A stretch of 12,461 nucleotides of DNA from UMGS1649 sp045651205 (GCA_045651205.1 JAZRSA010000006.1:1-12461); one strand, 5' to 3'. Positions 5,400 through 12,461 are shown, counted from the first letter of the stretch. Made by a program: numbers and translations. The notes: generated from the sequence alone by a model not told the origin.

Positions 5400-6602
5400 A
5401 TGAAGATAATTTTTGATGGAGAAAATAAAGAGACAAAAGAGAATGAGGTAGCACCAAAAATAGAGACAAAATATTTTGTTGAGAAAAAAAGTGGAAATAA
5501 CAGAAAGCAATTAGGAGCACTTGCGCTTGGATTAGTAGGTGGAATTGTTGGTGGTGTTTTTGCTACGACACTAGTTTTAGATGCGAAGGGTATAGATAAG
5601 ATACAAACTAATGCACAAACAGGAAACGGAACTACTAATTCGGTAATTACGTCATATAATTTTGCAACTGTGGAAAATCCAGTTGTTGCAATTTCTAAAC
5701 AAGTAGGACCATCTGTTGTAGGAATAAAAACAACATATCAAGCTCAAACATTCTTTGGAGAAACTGAAGCAGAAGGAGAAGGTTCAGGAATTGTATATTC
5801 TAATGAAGGATATATAATAACTAATTACCATGTTGTTGAAGAAGCAATAAAAAGTAAAAGTGCAAAAGTAACAGTGTTATTATCTAACGGAGATACTTTA
5901 GAAGCAACTGTAGTAGGCGGAGATGAAGTTACAGATATTGCTGTAGTAAAAGTTGAAGCAGGTAAATTAACAGCAGCAGAATTCGGGGATAGTGATGGCG
6001 TTGAAGTAGGAGAACTTGCTGTTGCTATAGGAAATCCTTTGGGACAAGAATTTGCAGGTTCAGTAACAGTTGGATATGTTTCAGCAGTAAATAGAACGAT
6101 GACTGCAGAAGGTACAACATACAATCTAATCCAAACAGATGCAGCTATAAACTCTGGAAATAGTGGTGGACCGCTTGTAAGTTCTAGTGGTAAAGTTATT
6201 GGAATAAATACAGCTAAAATAGCGGCTGCAGGAGTTGAAGGAATGGGCTTCTCAATTCCAATTAACGAAGTATTACCAATAGTTGAAGAATTAATAACAA
6301 ACAAAAAAATTGCTAGACCATATATAGGAATTGGTGGAGTAGAAATAGATGAATATGATGCTAAAAGATACAATCTAGTTCCTGGAGTATATGTTCAAAC
6401 TGTAGATATTAAATCTGCTGCAGAACTAGCAGGAATTCGCCAAGGAGATGTAATAGTTGAAGTTGATGGAACAAAAGTAGCATCAGTTACAGAAATAAAC
6501 GTAATAAAAAATAAGAAAAAAGTAGGAGATAAATTAACTGTTAAGTTATATCGTAATGGAGAATATAAAACAGTTACAGTAACACTTGCTTTAGCAGAAT
6601 AA
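5400..6602 (+). CDS. htrA: HtrA/DegP-type membrane-anchored serine protease with PDZ domain
   Basis: A 400-residue surface quality-control protease of the S1C family that degrades or refolds misfolded exported proteins. The start is ATG 5400 behind GGAGG. Residues 1-35 are charged and cytoplasmic. Residues 38-60 are one glycine-rich membrane segment, so the catalytic part lies outside the cell. The trypsin-like domain (about 90-300) carries the triad His144 (TNYHVV), Asp179 (VTDIAVVKV) and Ser255 (NSGNSGGPL). A single PDZ domain spans about 305-398. Length and layout match Gram-positive HtrA proteins with one membrane anchor and one PDZ. A response regulator follows after 15 nt and then a histidine kinase. 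This recalls Bacillus CssRS, where a two-component system responds to secretion stress and controls htrA. Here protease and regulators share an operon. Confidence 0.95.
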   Translation: MKIIFDGENKETKENEVAPKIETKYFVEKKSGNNRKQLGALALGLVGGIVGGVFATTLVLDAKGIDKIQTNAQTGNGTTNSVITSYNFATVENPVVAISKQVGPSVVGIKTTYQAQTFFGETEAEGEGSGIVYSNEGYIITNYHVVEEAIKSKSAKVTVLLSNGDTLEATVVGGDEVTDIAVVKVEAGKLTAAEFGDSDGVEVGELAVAIGNPLGQEFAGSVTVGYVSAVNRTMTAEGTTYNLIQTDAAINSGNSGGPLVSSSGKVIGINTAKIAAAGVEGMGFSIPINEVLPIVEELITNKKIARPYIGIGGVEIDEYDAKRYNLVPGVYVQTVDIKSAAELAGIRQGDVIVEVDGTKVASVTEINVIKNKKKVGDKLTVKLYRNGEYKTVTVTLALAE

Positions 6603-6617
6603 AGATAGGTGAGGTAA

Positions 6618-7271
6618 ATGTATAATATTTGTTTAGTAGAAGATGAAAAAAATCTAAACAATTTAGTAAAAACATATTTAGAAAAAGAAGGCTATACAGT
6701 AATTCAATGTTTTAATGGCAAACAAGCATTAGATGTAAATGAAAAAGTGCATCTTTGGATTTTAGATATAATGTTAGGTGATGAAATTAGTGGATATGAT
6801 ATTATTAAAAGAATAAGGGAAAAAGATTCCCTTGTTCCAGTAATATTTACATCTGCTCGTGATCAAGAGCTAGATAAAATAATAGGTCTTGAAATGGGTA
6901 GTGATGACTATATTACAAAACCATATTCACCTAAAGAATTAATGTTAAGAATTGCAAATATCATAAAAAGAGTATACAAGACAGATGCTTCTAAAGTGGT
7001 TTATGAGGAATATTTAGTTAATAAAGATAAAAGAACAGTAAGTGAGGGTAAAGAGGAAATTAAGCTAACTGCACTTGAATTTGACCTGCTTATGATGTTT
7101 TTAGAAAATATGAACAAATCTTTCTCACGTGATGAGATTTTAAACAATGTTTGGGGACCAGAATATTTTGGCAGCGATAGAGTTGTTGACGATCTTATTC
7201 GTAGACTTAGGGGTAAAATGCCTAAGTTAAATATAAACACAATTTATGGATATGGGTATAGGTTATCGTAG
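6618..7271 (+). CDS. OmpR-family response regulator
   Basis: A 217-residue DNA-binding response regulator. The receiver domain (1-118) has the acidic pocket Glu8-Asp9-Glu10, the phospho-acceptor Asp50 (LWILDIML), switch Thr77 and the conserved Lys101 (KPYSPKEL). The C-terminal winged helix (about 124-217) has LTALEFDLLMMFLEN, the recognition-helix region DRVVDDLIRRLRGK and the terminal wing IYGYGYRLS. The ribosome site AGGTGAGG lies at 6607-6614. The gene sits between htrA, 15 nt upstream, and its partner kinase, whose start is at or inside the end of this gene. It probably regulates its own operon, and the hairpin repeat at 5312-5346 is a candidate site. The family resembles CssR, but orthology is not shown. 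Confidence 0.94.
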   Translation: MYNICLVEDEKNLNNLVKTYLEKEGYTVIQCFNGKQALDVNEKVHLWILDIMLGDEISGYDIIKRIREKDSLVPVIFTSARDQELDKIIGLEMGSDDYITKPYSPKELMLRIANIIKRVYKTDASKVVYEEYLVNKDKRTVSEGKEEIKLTALEFDLLMMFLENMNKSFSRDEILNNVWGPEYFGSDRVVDDLIRRLRGKMPKLNINTIYGYGYRLS

Positions 7272-7272
7272 T

Positions 7273-8562
7273 ATGGGTATGAAAATAAAAAAAGTAGAAA
7301 ATATGAATTTGACAAAACAACTAGTGTTAGTAACACTAGTTGCTCTTGTAATATGTCTTGTTGCTTTAGGAATAATTCTTCCAAGCATTCTTAAGCCATA
7401 TTATGAAATGAATATATATGAGCATTTAGAACAACCTGCAAAATATATAGAACCGGGTACAAATAAAATGGGAGAAGATATTGCTTTTATAACTGTGATG
7501 AAAAGTGGAGCTATATATTCTTCAGATAATTTAGGAGAAAAAGTGCCTGGGCTTAGTGCAAATGAAATAGTAAAAAAAGCAACCGACGAAAAAGGTAAGT
7601 TTGTAAACAATAAAGTTACATATTATTATCTATGGGGAGAAAGAAAAAATTCTAAAAATTTAATACTTCTTTCAGATAGCTATATAGTAGAACAAGAAGA
7701 TAGACTTTTAGGGATAATTTTACCTACGCTTCTAATAACAATAGCAACAACAATAATATTGCTATTTATGTGGTCACAATATGTTGTATCTAAAATAAAA
7801 AAACTTGAGAAGAAAACTAAAGCCATAATAACAAACGATGTTGTAGAAGGACGTGAGTTTGTTATAGATGATGAGCTTAACGAATTAAACGGTACAATTG
7901 AGCAAGTTAAAATAAAGCTAAAACAAAAAGATGAATATAAGAATATGATGTTTCAAAATTTATCTCATGAACTAAAAACACCTATATCTGTAATACAAAG
8001 TTATATAGAAGGCGCAAATGACGGTGTTATAGAAAAGGAAGAAGCTATAAAGGTAATAGAAGAAGAAACAAATATATTGTCTAGTCAAGTAAAGACAATT
8101 CTTCAAATAAACAAAATAGACTACATGAAGGATAATGAAAAGCACAAAAATAGCAAAGTAGATATAGCTAAAGTAATTATAGCTAGTATTGAAAAGCATA
8201 AATTAATTCGTGGCGATGTTGAGTGCGTTCTAGAAGTAGATGATGATTTAAAAGATGAAGATAAAATGTTTAGAGGAACAGAAGAACTTTGGGAATCAGT
8301 ATTAGATAACATATTAGGTAATTTTGTTCGCTATGCTAAAAGTAGTATTATTGTAAAAGTTACTAAAGGTGAGATTACATTATTTAATGATGGTGATAAA
8401 ATTAAAGAAAGTGTAATAGATAAGATTTTCTTGCCATATGTCAAGGGAGATAAGGGACAATCCGGCCTGGGTCTTTCAATTGTAAAAAAGACAGTAAATC
8501 TTTTTGGTTATGATATAACTGCAAATAACTTAGATAATGGAGTTGTATTTGTAATTAAATAA
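7273..8562 (+). CDS. membrane sensor histidine kinase, partner of the upstream regulator
   Basis: About 429 residues from ATG 7273, which begins 1 nt after the regulator's stop codon with a weak AGGT 9 nt upstream. Starts at 7246 (overlapping the regulator), 7279 or 7303 are possible, and coupled translation is likely. Numbering from 7273, the first membrane segment is about 18-37, an extracellular sensor region without recognised domain 38-146, and the second membrane segment about 147-167. The HisKA domain contains SHELKTP with phospho-acceptor His232. The ATPase domain has the N-box LDNILGNFVRY (Asn350) and the G2 box GQSGLGLSIV. The G1 box reads FNDGDKI, with Asn in place of the usual Asp of DxGxG, a variant I believe occurs in active Firmicute kinases. 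Co-transcription with htrA suggests it senses envelope or secretion stress. Confidence 0.9.
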   Translation: MGMKIKKVENMNLTKQLVLVTLVALVICLVALGIILPSILKPYYEMNIYEHLEQPAKYIEPGTNKMGEDIAFITVMKSGAIYSSDNLGEKVPGLSANEIVKKATDEKGKFVNNKVTYYYLWGERKNSKNLILLSDSYIVEQEDRLLGIILPTLLITIATTIILLFMWSQYVVSKIKKLEKKTKAIITNDVVEGREFVIDDELNELNGTIEQVKIKLKQKDEYKNMMFQNLSHELKTPISVIQSYIEGANDGVIEKEEAIKVIEEETNILSSQVKTILQINKIDYMKDNEKHKNSKVDIAKVIIASIEKHKLIRGDVECVLEVDDDLKDEDKMFRGTEELWESVLDNILGNFVRYAKSSIIVKVTKGEITLFNDGDKIKESVIDKIFLPYVKGDKGQSGLGLSIVKKTVNLFGYDITANNLDNGVVFVIK

Positions 8563-8607
8563 GAATACTCAAAATTAAAAAATAAAATAAAATATGAAAT
8601 AATGTCG

Positions 8608-8645
8608 TATTTGGAAGGTAATTATGCCTTCCAAATATTGCTTTT
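8608..8645 (+). terminator. hairpin terminator after the sensor kinase
   Basis: TATTTGGAAGG (8608-8618) pairs perfectly with CCTTCCAAATA (8627-8637) around an 8-nt loop. The tract that follows, TTGCTTTT, is an imperfect U-run, so termination may be leaky. The same bases form the -35 of the next promoter. Confidence 0.7.
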
Positions 8646-8666
8646 ATGCATAAATTCATATATAAT
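8638..8666 (+). promoter_or_regulatory. promoter of alaS-HIT operon
   Basis: A -35 TTGCTT (8638-8643), a 17-nt spacer and a consensus -10 TATAAT (8661-8666). The start would fall near 8673, leaving a leader of about 22 nt, far too short for a T-box. The ribosome site AGGAG is at 8681-8685. Confidence 0.65.
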
Positions 8667-8694
8667 ACTAGAGTAATTTTAGGAGTGAAAAATA

Positions 8695-10458
8695 ATGGAA
8701 GGAATTAATTTAAGAGATAAATATATATCATTTTTTGAATCTAAGGGACATGTGAAGATACCTTCAGCACCTGTAGTGCCAGAAAATGACCCATCTGTAT
8801 TATTTAATACAGCTGGTATGCAACCACTAGTACCATACCTTAAAGGTCAACCACACCCAAAGGGAACTAGACTTTGCGATTACCAAAAATGTGTTAGAAC
8901 AAATGACTTAGATGCAATTGGAGATACAACTCACCATACATTCTTTGAAATGTTAGGTAACTGGTCTTTAGGAGACTATTTCAAAAAAGATGCAGTAAAT
9001 TGGAGTTTTGAGTTTTTAACAAAAGTTCTAAATATACCTGTAGAAAAACTTGCAGTAACAGTATTTAGAGGAAATGATTTTGTTGAAAGAGATACTGAAA
9101 CAGCAGGATACTGGATGGAATGTGGAATACCAGAATGCAGAATTGCATATATGGGTGAAGAAGATAACTGGTGGCCAAGTATGGAACTTACAGGACTATG
9201 TGGACCAGATACAGAAATATTCTATTGGAGAAGTACAGATGAAGTTCCAGTAAACTTTGACCCAGCAGATGAAAGATGGGTTGAAATTTGGAACAACGTA
9301 TTTATGCAATATATGCATGAAGAAGATGGGAGCTTTACAGAACTACCAAGTAAAAACGTAGATACTGGTATGGGTATGGAAAGAACAACTGCAATACTTG
9401 AAGGTGTTACAGACAACTACTTATCTTCAATATGGAAAGATGTAATAGCTAAAATAGAAGAAATTGCAGGGAAACCATATGCTGGTAATGAAAGAGCTAT
9501 GAGAATTATAGCTGACCACTTAAGATGTGCAATATTTATATCTGCAGATCCATCTGGAATAAAACCATCAAATACAGATCAAGGATATATTCTAAGAAGA
9601 TTAATAAGAAGAGTTATTAGATATGTAAGAGGTCTAGAAATAGATGTAAACTCTAATTGGGAAGAAGTTCTTGCAAATCTAATTATGGATAAATACGAAG
9701 AATACTATAGTGAAATAAAAGCAAATAGAGCTGTAGTACTAGAAGTATTAAAAGTAGAAAAAACTAAGTTTAACAAGACTCTAGAAAATGGTCTTAAAGA
9801 ATTTGAAAAAGAAGTATCTAGATTACAAGGTAATGTTATAAACAAAGATATGGCGTTTAGATTATATGATACTTTCGGATTCCCATTAGAATTAACAGTA
9901 GAACTTGCAAGTGAAAAAGGAATAACTGTTGATGAAGAAGGATTTAAAGAAAAATTCAAAGAACACCAAGAAAAGAGTAGAGCTGGTTCTGAAGCTAAGT
10001 TTAAAGGTGGACTAGCAGGTAATGGTGAAATGGAAACTAAATACCACACAGCAACTCACTTATTAAATGCAGCACTTAAAAGAGTTGTTGGACCAGATGT
10101 ACATCAAAAAGGTTCAAACATAACTGCAGAAAGAATGCGTTTTGACTTCTCATGTGATCATAAATTATCTGATGAAGAAAAGAACGAAGCAGAAAAACTT
10201 GTTAACGAATGGATAGCAGCTGCAATAGATGTTGTAGTAGAAGAGATGCCAAAAGACGAAGCTATTAAATCTGGAGCAGAATGTATGTTTATAGAAAAAT
10301 ATCCAGATGTTGTAACAGTATACACAATTGGAGATGTTTCTAAAGAATTATGTGGTGGACCTCACGTTAAGAATACAAGTGAACTTGGTAAATTTGTAAT
10401 TAAAAAAGAAGAAGCAAGTTCAGCAGGAGTAAGAAGAATAAAAGCTATTCTAGAATAG
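8695..10458 (+). CDS. alaS: short-form alanyl-tRNA synthetase
   Basis: A 587-residue class II synthetase that charges tRNA-Ala. The catalytic domain includes motif 2 (HHTFFEMLGNWSLGDYF) and motif 3 (VDTGMGMER, 222-230). Helical tRNA-recognition parts follow to about 430. The editing core has HTATHLL (His451, His455), ERMRFDF and ELCGGPH (Cys553, His557), the full zinc-binding set that clears Ser/Gly mischarging. The family norm is about 875 residues. Missing here are the beta-barrel segment that normally precedes the editing core (its ESGGQVGD-type motif is absent) and everything after the editing domain, including C-Ala. The frame ends naturally at RRIKAILE, just before the HIT gene, so this is a compact form and not a broken gene. 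Similar compact AlaRS are known to me from Patescibacteria. AGGAG precedes ATG 8695. Confidence 0.95.
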   Translation: MEGINLRDKYISFFESKGHVKIPSAPVVPENDPSVLFNTAGMQPLVPYLKGQPHPKGTRLCDYQKCVRTNDLDAIGDTTHHTFFEMLGNWSLGDYFKKDAVNWSFEFLTKVLNIPVEKLAVTVFRGNDFVERDTETAGYWMECGIPECRIAYMGEEDNWWPSMELTGLCGPDTEIFYWRSTDEVPVNFDPADERWVEIWNNVFMQYMHEEDGSFTELPSKNVDTGMGMERTTAILEGVTDNYLSSIWKDVIAKIEEIAGKPYAGNERAMRIIADHLRCAIFISADPSGIKPSNTDQGYILRRLIRRVIRYVRGLEIDVNSNWEEVLANLIMDKYEEYYSEIKANRAVVLEVLKVEKTKFNKTLENGLKEFEKEVSRLQGNVINKDMAFRLYDTFGFPLELTVELASEKGITVDEEGFKEKFKEHQEKSRAGSEAKFKGGLAGNGEMETKYHTATHLLNAALKRVVGPDVHQKGSNITAERMRFDFSCDHKLSDEEKNEAEKLVNEWIAAAIDVVVEEMPKDEAIKSGAECMFIEKYPDVVTVYTIGDVSKELCGGPHVKNTSELGKFVIKKEEASSAGVRRIKAILE

Positions 10459-10467
10459 GAGTAAATT

Positions 10468-10806
10468 ATGGATTGTATATTTTGTAAAATATTAAATGGA
10501 GATATTCCAAGTAAAAAAGTTTATGAAGATGAATTTGTTTATGCATTTCATGATATAAATCCTATGGCACCAGTACACGTAATAGTTATACCAAAAGAAC
10601 ATATAGAATCTGCAAATAGCATAAATGAAACTAATTCAACAAATATAGCGAAAGTATTTGAAGCAATACCAGTTATAGCAAAAGAATTAGGATTAGAAGA
10701 TGGCTACAGAGTAATAACTAATATCGGTGAAAATGGTGGACAAACAGTTAAACATATACACTTTCACATATTAGGTGGAACTAAGCTTGCTGGCAAGTTA
10801 GTATAA
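10468..10806 (+). CDS. hinT: HIT-family purine nucleotide hydrolase (HinT branch)
   Basis: A 112-residue cytoplasmic histidine-triad protein. Members of the HinT branch hydrolyse purine nucleoside phosphoramidates and aminoacyl-adenylates. The triad HIHFHILGG places His96, His98 (predicted nucleophile) and His100. The N-terminus MDCIFCKILNGDIPSKKVYED has the CxxC (Cys3, Cys6) typical of zinc-binding bacterial HinT. The usual C-terminal Trp-Pro-Pro-Gly is replaced by LAGKLV. The ribosome site TAGGAG overlaps the alaS stop codon and the gap is 9 nt, so the two are co-transcribed. The pairing is suggestive because HinT enzymes can hydrolyse aminoacyl-AMP, the intermediate made by the synthetase. 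Confidence 0.93.
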   Translation: MDCIFCKILNGDIPSKKVYEDEFVYAFHDINPMAPVHVIVIPKEHIESANSINETNSTNIAKVFEAIPVIAKELGLEDGYRVITNIGENGGQTVKHIHFHILGGTKLAGKLV

Positions 10807-10836
10807 GATGTGAACTCAGTTATTAAATTGGGACTT

Positions 10837-10872
10837 AAAAAGAGGTTAGAGCAATGCTTTAACTTCTTTTTT
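10837..10872 (+). terminator. intrinsic terminator of alaS-hinT
   Basis: AAGAGGTTAGAGC (10840-10852) pairs with GCTTTAACTTCTT (10856-10868) through 13 pairs including two G-U. The loop is AAT, and the T-run extends to 10872. Confidence 0.88.
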
Positions 10873-10900
10873 GCAACTTTATTTTATATTACTGTTATGT
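10871..10900 (+). promoter_or_regulatory. possible promoter of the sigma-fusion gene
   Basis: Between the terminator and ATG 10921 there is room for one promoter. TTGCAA (10871-10876) could pair with the weak -10 TTATGT (10895-10900) after 18 nt. Alternatively TGCAAC (10872-10877) resembles the AAC-containing -35 of ECF-dependent promoters, with TGTTAT (10893-10898) 15 nt on, which would mean autoregulation. Neither is strong. Confidence 0.3.
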
Positions 10901-10920
10901 ATATATGAAAGCAGGTAATT

Positions 10921-12461
10921 ATGGAAAAGAATTTAGATGAAAAGATATATATCGAATATTTAAAGGGAAATAATGAATCATTGGAAAAGTTATATGCATT
11001 GTATAAAAATAAATTAGTGTATTTTGTAAATAACATTGTAAAGGACTATGAAAAGGCAGAAGATATTGTACAAGATACGTTTATATATGTAATTGAGAAT
11101 AAAAAGAAAGATGAAGTGTCTTTTAAGTATTACATATATTTGGTAGCAAAAAGTAAAGCGCTTAATTATATAAATAAGGAAAATAGAAGAAAAGAAATAG
11201 TGGATAAATACTTTAGTGGTAACGAAGAAGTTTTAGAAGAAGATTTGTTAGATGTTATAGCAAGTAAAGAGAATAAAGAAAAAGTGTTAAGTGCTATAGA
11301 TGAACTTGAAGACAAATACAAAAACGCCATATATCTTGTATATATAGAAAAAATGTCATATGAACAAACAGCTGAAATTCTTGGACAAACCTTAACTAAC
11401 ACAAAAACAATTATATATAGGGGTAAAAATAAGTTAAGAAAAATCCTGCTTAAGAAAGGATTAGATAATATGAATAAAGTTACAAAAGTGTTTATTTTAG
11501 CGCTGTTAATTATGTTAGGAATGACAGGTGTAGTATTTGCAGGAATTAAGATATACAAAATGTTTAATACTAATTATAAAATAACAATAAATCCTACTTT
11601 TGAAAGCACAATAGACAAAAATACAATAAATAATCTTTGGGTAGGAACATTGGATCTAGCTTGGAGTGAATTAAAAGACATTCTAGGGAAAGAAAAAATT
11701 GAATTTGAAGAAGGTATAGATATAGTAAACGAGCTTAATAATAGTTCGTTTGGTAAAGGAAATTTAGATAAAGAAGACTATGTTGTAAATGTAACAAAAA
11801 CAGATATGAATGGATATAAAATAGAAGCTGAACTAAATAAGAAACTTACATTTATGGAGTCTTTTGATAATCTTACGGATGAAGAAGATAAGCCGTTTGG
11901 TAAAGGTGTAGAAAATGTAAAATGGTTTGGTATAAATAATGCAAGCAAAGAAAAACTAAATAAAAATGTAGAAGTTTTATTCTATGAAGAAGGAGATAAT
12001 GAGAATAAAGAATTTGCAGTTAAATTACAGACAAAAGAAGGCGATGAAATTATATTATATAAGACAAAATCAGATAAATCTTTTGATGAAATATATAACG
12101 TAATGAAACAAAAAGCGGAGCAATATAAAGGTAGTAAGAAATTCACAAATGATGATGAAATATTGATGCCATATGTAAAAGTAAATGGCTTAATAAAGTA
12201 TAATGAACTTTATGGAAAAACAATAAAAGATACAAATGGATTAATTATGTATGATGTTGTGCAAAAGGTTAATTTCTATCTAAATGAAAAAGGTTGTAAT
12301 TTAAAGAGTTCATTAAGTATGGCAACGGAATATTTAAGTGCAGGAAATAGATATTTTTATTATACAGACACGTTCGTAATATTCATGAGAGAGGGAGAAA
12401 CAGATAAACCATATTTTGCACTTAAAGTAGATGATGACAATATAATAGAGAAAAAAGAAGA
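10921..12461 (+). CDS. ECF sigma factor fused to a membrane segment and ectodomain (3' truncated by window)
   Basis: An open frame of 513 codons with no stop before the window ends. ATG 10921 is chosen because TGA (10906) closes the frame upstream; the ribosome site CAGGT is weak. Residues about 20-90 are sigma region 2, with AEDIVQDTF (46-54) and YIYLVAKSKALNYI (71-84). Residues about 119-176 are region 4, with MSYEQTAEILGQ (145-156) and IIYRGKNKLRKIL (164-176). A single membrane helix spans about 186-208, with the sigma part inside. The ectodomain from about 215 has WVGTLDLAWSEL (240-251), KWFGI (334-338), VEVLFYEE, KLQTKEGDEIILYK (368-381), VQKVNFYLNEKG and DTFVIFMREGETDKPYF. These recall serpin strands in serpin order, and I recall similar clostridial proteins of unknown function. 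In Bacillota the sigma gene is normally separate from its anti-sigma. A release-by-proteolysis role is inference. Confidence 0.85.
   Translation, partial: MEKNLDEKIYIEYLKGNNESLEKLYALYKNKLVYFVNNIVKDYEKAEDIVQDTFIYVIENKKKDEVSFKYYIYLVAKSKALNYINKENRRKEIVDKYFSGNEEVLEEDLLDVIASKENKEKVLSAIDELEDKYKNAIYLVYIEKMSYEQTAEILGQTLTNTKTIIYRGKNKLRKILLKKGLDNMNKVTKVFILALLIMLGMTGVVFAGIKIYKMFNTNYKITINPTFESTIDKNTINNLWVGTLDLAWSELKDILGKEKIEFEEGIDIVNELNNSSFGKGNLDKEDYVVNVTKTDMNGYKIEAELNKKLTFMESFDNLTDEEDKPFGKGVENVKWFGINNASKEKLNKNVEVLFYEEGDNENKEFAVKLQTKEGDEIILYKTKSDKSFDEIYNVMKQKAEQYKGSKKFTNDDEILMPYVKVNGLIKYNELYGKTIKDTNGLIMYDVVQKVNFYLNEKGCNLKSSLSMATEYLSAGNRYFYYTDTFVIFMREGETDKPYFALKVDDDNIIEKKE

Noticed and set aside
7246..7272. 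Kinase start at ATG 7246, overlapping the regulator by 26 nt
   Set aside because: Possible, but the added residues (MDMGIGYRS) merely mirror the regulator's C-terminal codons in another frame, and 7273 follows the stop codon directly. Kept as an alternative, not the call.
8667..8694. T-box leader in front of alaS
   Set aside because: The predicted leader is about 22 nt and has no specifier loop or AGGGTGGNACCGCG-like box.
8695..10458. Truncated or frameshifted alaS pseudogene
   Set aside because: All catalytic and editing motifs are intact, and the stop is followed at once by a ribosome site and the HIT gene. No remnants of the missing domains appear in any frame nearby.

Overview
This is an AT-rich window with every convincing gene on the + strand, in short operons separated by clear hairpin-plus-T-run terminators. 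Strong AGGAGG-type ribosome sites, TTGACA/TATAAT-type promoters, a PerR-rubrerythrin pair and a CBS/DRTGG pyrophosphatase point to an anaerobic Bacillota of the class Clostridia. The prepilin type and the short alanyl-tRNA synthetase suggest an uncultured gut-type lineage. No genus can be named from the sequence alone.

Layout. (1) 1-996: a structured leader and an intrinsic terminator lie directly in front of a prepilin-like gene (198-944). (2) 1030-2047: an oxidative-stress operon, perR-rbr, with a palindromic PerR-type operator over its own transcription start. (3) 2049-4549: a CBS-DRTGG family II pyrophosphatase followed after 14 nt by a second prepilin-like gene. (4) 4556-5268: a third prepilin-like gene with its own promoter and terminator and a fibronectin-III-like C-terminus. 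(5) 5270-8645: an HtrA-type surface protease followed by an OmpR-family response regulator and a sensor kinase, with a long hairpin in the 5' leader. (6) 8638-10872: a short alanyl-tRNA synthetase and a HIT-family protein. (7) 10921 to the window end: a long open frame without a stop codon, encoding an ECF sigma factor fused in frame to a transmembrane segment and a large predicted extracellular domain.

How the genes may work together (inference). Three prepilin-like proteins share an N-terminal module of about 100 residues (membrane helix plus a KYN...V strand) but have unrelated C-terminal domains, which looks like one export module carrying different surface payloads. The HtrA/two-component operon next to them resembles a secretion-stress circuit. 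The PerR/rubrerythrin operon handles peroxide. The least ordinary item is the one-polypeptide sigma-membrane-ectodomain protein at the right edge. Its ectodomain has several serpin-like landmarks in serpin order, and it could act as a membrane-tethered transcription factor that senses the cell exterior. No transposon, CRISPR array, tRNA, rRNA or integration site was recognised, and no gap between genes exceeds 300 bases.
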